NCBI GenBank assembly: GCA_037126765.1
Contig: JBBCBC010000019.1
Span: forward strand, 30,898,222 to 30,962,221
DNA from: Stenogyne calaminthoides
Lineage: Eukaryota; Streptophyta; Magnoliopsida; Lamiales; Lamiaceae
Direction of reading: 5' to 3'
DNA length: 64,000 nt
A program made the position numbers and the translations under genes. Numbering within the stretch: the first letter of the stretch is position 1; each line of letters starts with the position of its first letter. Positions 57,229-64,000 of this stretch are shown piece after piece. The notes under the pieces were generated by a model. The model searched no databases and was not told the origin of the DNA. It worked only from the letters and a program-made list of their open reading frames with translations.

Positions 57229-59241
57229 TATAATAAAACAACTGCTTGCGCGCACACACACGTACACTGAGTCGCGCACACGCATGCATACATGGTAACA
57301 AAATTATGACGCACTGAAAGTGTATCAACAGAGATATTGCAAGTATATTCCCATTTTTGCAAATTTTTTTTATCAAATTTCAACAACGGTACAATATAGC
57401 ACAAAAAAGTAACTTTAAAGGAAACAAAAAAAAACACAAAACAAAAAAATTAATTATAATTCAAAGCTAACAAATTTGAAATAAAGAAAAAACAAAATAA
57501 GAATAAAGCCCAACAACTAAGAATAAATTAACTATAACACAACGAATTAAGTGTCGGATCAAATAATTAATATAATATGATAAATTAGTTGTTAGTATCA
57601 AAGTGGTGTGAGATATTTTGTGTGGGATTTCAATTGCAATGAACTAGTTCAATAAATAATGGTGTGTTGGTTTAATAAATAATAGTGGCTATTGGCTAAG
57701 TCATTAAAATACATGGAAAATAATTTAAATTATTATAAATATGCAAATTTTATGGAAGACTTGTACCAGGCTTGACTCTAGTGCATGTCAAAAGTAGATC
57801 CACCCCTTAAAATATCAGTGTCATCATGGAATCTAAAATGAGATGATATGTTTATAATTTCGTGTTTCCATTTTATATTTCATAATATTAATAAATAACA
57901 CGTAAAATATTAAAAAATATCCAACAAACTCATGCTACATGTATTAAAGATTGAGTAGTGTAAAACACAACAGGAAAATTGAACCATAGGATTCATCGGA
58001 TGGGATCACCTGTTAATATCATGTGTCAAATTTGAAAATTACACATAAATGTACAATAAAACAAGTCACAGAATAATATAAATTAATATTTAATTTTTTC
58101 AAAGTGTTAAAATAACATTTCTAAATTATGCTCAGATCTCGCGCGATTCACCATTAGACCATCTCATACAAGTAAATTTCTTTTAGAATACAATTTAACT
58201 TTTTTGGTAAAAATTTGTGGGTAACAATCTCATGATAAAACGATTCATAAATAAAGCGCATAAAGTGTCATTTTAAAATTATACTATATCTCATTTTAAA
58301 TATTAAGATGTCATTTTCAAATTATGCTATAGATTTTACTTATTTGATCATATTCGTTAAAGACATATAAGGAAAAAAAGATAGCTCATATCAATGTTTT
58401 TCATAACTTAAATCCATGATCGAATCCAGGACAAACTAATAATCGTCAATTCGGTTTCAACCTGGGACGGACCATTCAATTGACAGTTTCTTAGCTTTTT
58501 TATGTTTAGTTAAAAAAATAAAATAAATATACACCTACAAAAATTTAAATATATATTTTATAAATTTTCATATCATATTTTATAAATTTTGTCCCACCTC
58601 ATATATTTATCCCACATCAAAAGTGTTGGAGAAAAATGTGAAAGAAATATATTTAATATAAATTAATAATTTATTTTTTTTTTAAAAAAAAGAAAAAAAT
58701 CGGTTTTTAGGTTGATTGAAGGGTTTTGACCAGGATTCAACTGAAATCGATTATATATGTATTTTTAACCGGGTTCTACGATTCTTGGGTTCGATTCAAG
58801 GTTGAACGGGTTCAACCCGATTTTGAAAACATTGGCTCATATAAGGAAAAAAAGATAGCTCGAGAGTAATTGAGCTATCTCCGGACCAATATAAAAGGTA
58901 ATAAAAAAAAATCAACATTTATTAAAGAAGTAATAAACTAATAATTTATTAATAATATATTCTCTCACTAATGTCGACGTTTTACAAGATCCAGCAGTAG
59001 CACTAACAAGGGCCAAGGAAGATACTTTGCACACAATTAATAATTAATTAAAACCAAAGATGCCTAATTTTAAATTAATTACTTAATAGAGGGTTTATCG
59101 AGGGTTCTTGTCTTAGCCTTCTGCCCTTTTCCTAGGATACCCTTTCGTCTTCTCTCTCACACACACACACCCTCTTCTCATATCTGAGAGACTGAAACGC
59201 AGTCACAGACTTCAGTAATTCTCAGTCCCACACGCATTACC
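57229..59241. other. Upstream region of the OCTOPUS-like gene, AT-rich
   Basis: No coding sequence. A GCGCGCACACACACGTACAC stretch near 57247 and a TCTCACACACACACACACCC tract at 59151-59171 are the only simple repeats. ATATAAGGAAAAAAAGATAGCTC occurs twice (about 58367 and 58839). The last 150 bp are the likely leader. Confidence 0.5.
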
Positions 59242-59256
59242 ATGTACTACCTCTAA
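59242..59256 (+). promoter_or_regulatory. Upstream ORF 1 (4 codons and stop)
   Basis: ATG TAC TAC CTC TAA in the putative leader of the OCTOPUS-like gene. Its stop codon is followed at once by the ATG of upstream ORF 2. Confidence 0.5.
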
Positions 59257-59283
59257 ATGCAGCAGATCAGTCCCATCCAATGA
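59257..59283 (+). promoter_or_regulatory. Upstream ORF 2 (8 codons and stop)
   Basis: ATG CAG CAG ATC AGT CCC, then ATC CAA TGA. The stop overlaps the main start codon as ATGA (59280-59283). Confidence 0.5.
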
Positions 59284-61001
59284 CGATCCGCCCCGATTCG
59301 CGATCTCGGATCAGGACCCGCGGCAGCGTTCGAACCACCCGCCGCCTCTCCCCCTGTTACCGCCATCCAGACGAGCCGGTCACCGGAATCTGCGCGTCGT
59401 GCCTCCGGGAACGCCTCTCCGGCCTCGACACTTCCTCCGTCCCCAATGTTGGCGCGCCGGAGCTCCGGCGGTGCAGGTCGGTGGTTTCGACTTCGAAATG
59501 TGAAGCTTCTTCTAGTGGCTTGAATGAGCCGCGGCGAAAGTCGTGCGACGTCGTTTCGGCGAGGAGCTCTCTGTCTAATCTGTTCGATGTGGATGATGAG
59601 ATTGGATCGGAGAGTGAGGCGAAAGTCGAATCGAAGAATGTAGGGCTTTCGAAGGTCACTTATACTGTGATCGAATCGAAAAAGAAAAATCAGGATGAGG
59701 TTAGGGTTATGAGTGATGGATTAGGGGAATTGAGTCTAGATTGTGTTGATAGTGATGGAGAACTTGAAGGAGAAATTAAGCCTATGAAGGAATACATAGA
59801 TCTCGAATTTGGAAATAAGACTAAGAAATCTAAGGATTTGAGAGACATTGCTGGGAATATAATCAGTGCAGCATCAGTTTTTAGTAAGAAATTGCGGAGC
59901 TGGAGACAAAAGAATAGTAAGATGAAGGAGCAGAAAAGTGGCAGCAAAAACAAGCTTCTTGTTGGAAATGATGGGAATCTTCAGTTGCTTCAAGATGAGC
60001 GAAAATTGGAGGGTAATCACTCTGAGATTGTGGGGAGAAGATCATGCGATGTAGAGCCGAGGTTTTCCTTAGATGGTGGAAGGATTTCGTTTGAGGAGCC
60101 TAGGGCTTCGTGGGATGGATATATGATAGCCAGAACAATCCCTAGGCTGGCTCCCATGTTTTCTGTTGTTGAAAATGGTATTTTGGGGAATGTTGGTAGA
60201 TTTGAGAATCATAGGTTATCTGTTGATGGGCCAATGCATTCAATCATAGAGGATGAGAGTAGTTCAGGGGCTTCCGGTTCTGGTCACTCGAATTCAGATT
60301 CCTCGTCTTCCATGAGACGAAGTAGTTTTGATCGGTCCAGCTCTGTTCGAAGCTTTGGAAAGAAAGTGATTGGTCCAGAGGATCAGGGAGTCTCTCTTGC
60401 TAATGTGAAGTTGGTGATCACGGAGAAGGAGTTGAAAGATTGGCATTTGAGTTCTAAAAGAGATGATGAACTGGAAATGCTTGGATCCAAATCTAGAAAC
60501 ACTGCTATAACTGAAGGTGTTGACAGCTTGAACGTGCCAACGAAGAAATCCGTTAGATGGAGGAAAGTCTGCAATGTGTTTGGGTTTAAACACAAGAATC
60601 GTGAGAATATGTGTGAAACCTTGGGTGGAAATCCAAACAGCCCATTTAGTGATGTTAAAAGTGAGAGGCAAGGGAAAGAGGGTGGTCGTCATCTAAGAGA
60701 TGTGGATGAACAGAAGCTTGCAAGGAGCAGCAGTGTTGTTGGTTCAAGAAATTTGTGTGATGACATAGGGTCGAATTATCGTAGGAAGAGTGTTGATAAT
60801 GCCGGTTTGTTTGCTCTCAGTGGGAGGGAGGAATTCAAGCTGGAACGAAACAGGAGTGCTAAGTATTCTGCAGCTGATCTTGACGATGGTGTAACACCCT
60901 TCTACATGACACCATTGAGGGGCTTGAGGAATAGCAAATCTGGAAAATTCAAACTGCAGAGTCCACATCCCATGGCTGGGAATCTCTCGCGGTTAAACTA
61001 A
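59280..61001 (+). CDS. OPL: OCTOPUS-like protein (DUF740 family), intronless
   Basis: One uninterrupted 573-codon frame. Near the N-terminus, residues 26-48 read CYRHPDEPVTGICASCLRER, the Cys/His motif that starts DUF740 proteins. Later come an acidic stretch, DIAGNIISAASVFSKKLRSW with a basic KKNSKMKEQK-like run, RRSCDVEPRFSLDGGRISFE and SFEEPRASWDG, further Ser-rich and basic segments (KKSVRWRKVCNVFGF), and the end LRGLRNSKSGKFKLQSPHP. OCTOPUS and OCTOPUS-like proteins are plasma-membrane-associated, polar regulators of phloem and vascular differentiation. The family is often intronless, as here. The start is the first ATG of the conserved frame; two tiny upstream ORFs precede it. It is not clear which OPL this is. 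Confidence 0.88.
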   Translation: MTIRPDSRSRIRTRGSVRTTRRLSPCYRHPDEPVTGICASCLRERLSGLDTSSVPNVGAPELRRCRSVVSTSKCEASSSGLNEPRRKSCDVVSARSSLSNLFDVDDEIGSESEAKVESKNVGLSKVTYTVIESKKKNQDEVRVMSDGLGELSLDCVDSDGELEGEIKPMKEYIDLEFGNKTKKSKDLRDIAGNIISAASVFSKKLRSWRQKNSKMKEQKSGSKNKLLVGNDGNLQLLQDERKLEGNHSEIVGRRSCDVEPRFSLDGGRISFEEPRASWDGYMIARTIPRLAPMFSVVENGILGNVGRFENHRLSVDGPMHSIIEDESSSGASGSGHSNSDSSSSMRRSSFDRSSSVRSFGKKVIGPEDQGVSLANVKLVITEKELKDWHLSSKRDDELEMLGSKSRNTAITEGVDSLNVPTKKSVRWRKVCNVFGFKHKNRENMCETLGGNPNSPFSDVKSERQGKEGGRHLRDVDEQKLARSSSVVGSRNLCDDIGSNYRRKSVDNAGLFALSGREEFKLERNRSAKYSAADLDDGVTPFYMTPLRGLRNSKSGKFKLQSPHPMAGNLSRLN

Positions 61002-62380
61002 GGTAGACAAACTATTCTCAGCAAGGTTATCAATTCGTGAATTCTAGGATGTTTTCCTTCTCATTTTTATGCAGCAAAGTATGTAATACTGTCCACTAAC
61101 TGTTTGTAATGCTCTTTGGTATCAACATAATAGCAGAAGTTTCTTCATTTTTGTTTACTTTGTTTGTCAGTTGCATTCACTCTTTGAATCCTTTGTTTTC
61201 TTGCTTGAAGCAAGATAATGAGGGTTTAGGATATATTGGAAAAACCTGCTAGGGCTGCTGCATCATACTTTGGTTTTTGTATTTTGGGAATTGTTTTAGC
61301 TTCTTTACAGATAGAGGGTCGAGTTTAAAGTGTTAGGTGTAAGATAGCATGTGTAGGAATTGTCTTTAATTGCGGATTTGGTCCATTGATTTGTTGTAAA
61401 ACAAAGAAGCAAACATTACTTTTTCGTTCTAACCTGTAAGTGGGATTCATCGCTTAGCTGATGAAACACTTGAACATTTAACTTTGTTTATCAACATTTG
61501 TTACAAGTTTGAAGGATTCAATGGTTATACTACAACAATTTACTGGTTGAGCTTATTTTTACCGTGCTTCATGCTTCAAGGGATACTTAGGTTGATATCA
61601 GCCAGTTCTTCTCTTATATTTGCTGTTTCCTTTTGCAATGTGCCTCAGGATATCTAAATTTTGCTTCCTACTACATCTTGAAGTCCAAATTGTCTATCTA
61701 TGTTTCTCTGTGATGGTGGTAATTGTAGGCTGTGAGGCAATACTTATACTTTGCATTTGGACTGTACGGAAACCTGGTGAAACCAGTTATTTGCTTGCAA
61801 TTGCATTATCTGTAGAAGAGAGGTACATCATCTGCACTAGAACTAAGATCAATGTATGTCGACCTTATCTACCGTTGAGGTTTTGCTATTGGTTTATCAT
61901 TGATTATTGAAGACGGGCAAAGTCTTCTGTAAGCCAGTTTTACGGTGCAACTGGTTTGCATTTTGTGTATATTTTTAAACAGTATTAGTTACTTCATTGA
62001 AAGGTATTAGTTATTTTACTATGAAGTAACAGTAAAAACTTTTCTACATAAGATAAATTCTTGAAGATATGGTGTCAAAACATGGTCCATGTAGCCTACA
62101 CTCCTATCAGTAGGATAAATGCTTAGCTGTTGCCTTCACATTCACTTGGAATTATGTATCTGGAGTTGGCAGTGGTGAAAGTTGCTGTTCAAATAAAGCA
62201 CAAAATTCAGTAAACCATTATCGCAAAATGGCTTCTTGTGGGTGCATGGCATAGGTTAAATCTGATTGTCATAGAAACAAACAATGTTGGAGTTGGACAT
62301 GGATGTGATTCATGTGATGGATATGATTATACCGTGTATCCTTGTGAGAATGCTTTGTTCCACTCTAATTATTCTGGAAA
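61002..62380. other. 3' flank of the OCTOPUS-like gene
   Basis: 61.0-61.4 kb is the likely 3' UTR. 61.4-62.3 kb has intron- or UTR-like composition (GT- and TTG-rich on the + strand) and an open frame at 61620-61910 with no recognisable content. A further spliced 3' UTR is possible. Confidence 0.45.
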
Positions 62381-62494
62381 GACAAAAATTAATATGAGAC
62401 GGGGTACAACATAGCACAAATTATACCCACCTCTTCCAAAATGTTAAAGTTCCAATGTCCAACTTATGTCCCGTCTCATGCAAGTGTGTCTCTT
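62381..62494. repeat. MITE-like element with GAGACGG-type ends
   Basis: Begins GACAAAAATTAATATGAGACGG and ends CCGTCTCATGCAAGTGTGTCTC. The interior CAAAATGTTAAAGTTCCAATG matches the 20.3-kb copy. Confidence 0.62.
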
Positions 62495-62559
62495 CTGGAA
62501 AAGAGATATCGACAAAGGCAGGAACAAGTTGGAAGACTCTAATTTGTTTTGGGATTTAA

Positions 62560-62677
62560 GGGTGTGTTTTGAAACACTTAAAACAGCTTTCAGAAGCACT
62601 TATTTTCAAAAGATGTGAGAGGGAGCTTTGAAAATAAGTACTTCTGGAAGCTATTTTAAGTGTTTCAAAACACACTC
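62560..62677. mobile_element. Tourist-like hairpin MITE
   Basis: 118 bp from GGGTGTGTTTTGAAACACTT to TTTCAAAACACACTC. The arms are inverted copies along about 50 bases, with a loop near 62612-62625. TAA lies on both sides (62557-62559 and 62678-62680). The GGGTGTGTTT end is characteristic of Tourist/PIF-type elements. Confidence 0.85.
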
Positions 62678-63006
62678 TAAGTGTGCAGGAGAAGTCATGA
62701 CTTCGAATTCTATGAATTTGAAAGTTTTATTGAATAGTAAAAAATACGTGTTTTTTTTAGATTTTGCTTTATATCAAATCAACGTTTAATAATGATTGAT
62801 GTTGTATTATTATATTGGATTGAGATTGAGAAAAGTAATGATGTGATCGTATTAAATATATGAAAAATGGATGTTAGGCATATTTTATAGGAACGAATTT
62901 TAAAGTCTGATTTTAAATTTCAAACTGTAATGGGATGTGATTTTCTAAATTATAAATCCAGTTGAGTGAGTCCTGAAACAAACATTTTATTGAAAAAAAA
63001 AATCGT

Positions 63007-63085
63007 AAATGGTCCTGTAACTTTGTTCAAATTTACAAATGGTCCTGTAACTTTGTTCAAATTCACAAATGGTCCTGTAAGTTTT
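63007..63085. repeat. 30-bp tandem repeat, about 2.6 units
   Basis: AAATGGTCCTGTAACTTTG followed by TTCAAATTTAC is repeated with a 30-bp period from 63007, 63037 and 63067; the last unit diverges after CCTGTAAG. Confidence 0.9.
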
Positions 63086-63177
63086 TACTTTATTAAATTT
63101 GGTCCTTTTGATTTCAACTTTAGTCATTTTCGTCGGATCTAAATAATTAAACTGCAAACATATTTATCTAAATAATG

Positions 63178-63315
63178 AGGCACATTTACATGAGACCGTC
63201 TCATGATGAGACAGGGAATCAGTTGGATATTGGTGTTTTAACACTTTAGGAGGGATGAATGTGATTTGTGCTAGATTGTACTCTTGCATGAGACCGTCTC
63301 ATATGAGTTTTTGTC
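63178..63315. repeat. MITE-like element with GAGACGG-type ends (best preserved)
   Basis: Begins GAGGCACATTTACATGAGAC followed by CGTCTCATGATGAGAC, and ends CATGAGACCGTCTCATATG then AGTTTTTGTC. Inside: AACACTTTAGGAGGGATGAA and TGTGATTTGTGCTAGATTG. It can serve as the reference copy for the family. Confidence 0.7.
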
Positions 63316-64000
63316 CTAAATAATTATTACTTTATCACCAACATCACAAAATTGTAATCAATATACAAAAGGTATGCATAAGATAGTTAAACTGCAAACA
63401 CAAAGCAAAAAGAAATTATGTCCGTTTAATATAAGATAAATTTAATGTAAAAAATATTAATCTTCTAAATTTAACTGCGCGCGTATTCTATCCGTGTTCG
63501 ACACGTTGATCAACCGTGTTCGACACAGTATTCAAAATTATAATTATTATTTTTAATTAGAATACACTACGTGGCGTATCGAGTGTGAATCCCACGTGTA
63601 TCCGAGTATCCAAATATCCGTGGTGTATCAAAATTCCGAGTATTTGTACATTCGAGTTAGTAAATGTCGACTTTCTTGAATTAAATTTCCTGTTAAAAAA
63701 ATAAAAAAAGACTTTCTTCAATTAAATTTAAAGTAAGTCTCCTATACATTAAATAGACCTTACACTTTACAGTATCTTGCAACATATTGCACTGAAAATT
63801 GTGACTTATTAGTTCATAAATATAGTTCCATGTTCATTATAACAAGTGACATGTTTCAATGAAGCTGGGGCTTAGCCTTAAATTTAACCTCTTCTTTCTT
63901 TTATAATTTTACTCAAGATACCTCGTTCCATTTTTCTGCTCCAATTAAAGAAAAAATCGAAAACATGAAAACCAAAAGCAATGTTCACAGCATTTCCTGT
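63316..64000. other. AT-rich spacer to the window end
   Basis: No gene seen. 63478-63535 has GTGTTCGACACGTTGATCA-like and GTGTTCGACACAG direct repeats. Confidence 0.5.

Noticed and set aside
59357..60968. Several minus-strand open frames opposite the OCTOPUS-like gene
   Set aside because: Shadows of the long coding frame; no similarity to known proteins.

Overview
This is about 64 kb of nuclear DNA from a flowering plant, almost certainly a eudicot. The genes have many short exons with GT..AG introns, the intergenic DNA is AT-rich, and the transposable elements are typical of plants: Copia and Ty3/gypsy-Tat LTR elements, Stowaway and Tourist MITEs, and a tRNA-derived SINE. The species cannot be named from the sequence alone. 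There are no prokaryotic operons, CRISPR arrays or phage genes.

Layout. (1) 1.5-3.4 kb, + strand: a four-exon gene for a small MEE59-like protein, with a Stowaway MITE in intron 2. (2) 4.3-6.5 kb: Stowaway and Tourist-like MITEs, a SINE with a 13-bp target duplication, and two small terminal-repeat elements in tandem. (3) 6.7-12.6 kb: a decayed Copia element on the minus strand, bounded by CAAAT duplications, with one LTR shortened by about 330 bp. (4) 12.6-14.8 kb: exon-like blocks on the minus strand that I do not recognise. (5) 17.0-20.05 kb, + strand: a seven-exon SR45a-like RS-RRM-RS splicing-factor gene. (6) 21.1-26.85 kb, minus: a 15-exon cytosolic alpha-glucan phosphorylase gene. All its exons can be traced, but it carries an in-frame stop and two +1 shifts, so it reads as a recent pseudogene (or a faulty assembly). 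A SINE sits close to one of its splice donors. (7) 29.3-41.25 kb, minus: a Ty3/gypsy element of the Tat type, bounded by ATAGA duplications. It has two RNase H domains, an extra gene on the opposite strand with its own TATA-like box, and a deletion that fuses the 5' LTR directly to gag. (8) 41.8-42.4 kb: a Stowaway MITE nested in another Stowaway. (9) 43.7-46.4 kb, minus: a calmodulin-binding receptor-like cytoplasmic kinase. (10) 47.0-51.35 kb, minus: a PHT4;3-type plastid anion transporter. (11) 52.7-54.6 kb: a 25-bp tandem array followed by LTR-like sequence. (12) 59.28-61.0 kb, +: an intronless OCTOPUS-like gene preceded by two tiny upstream ORFs. The rest is AT-rich DNA with many copies of a small MITE-like family.

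The host genes act in separate processes (splicing regulation, starch and maltose metabolism, kinase signalling, plastid transport, phloem/vascular polarity) and do not form a pathway cluster. Their order looks like ordinary eudicot gene order broken up by mobile elements. The most unusual points are the phosphorylase lesions, the structure of the Tat element, and the chained upstream ORFs of the OCTOPUS-like gene.
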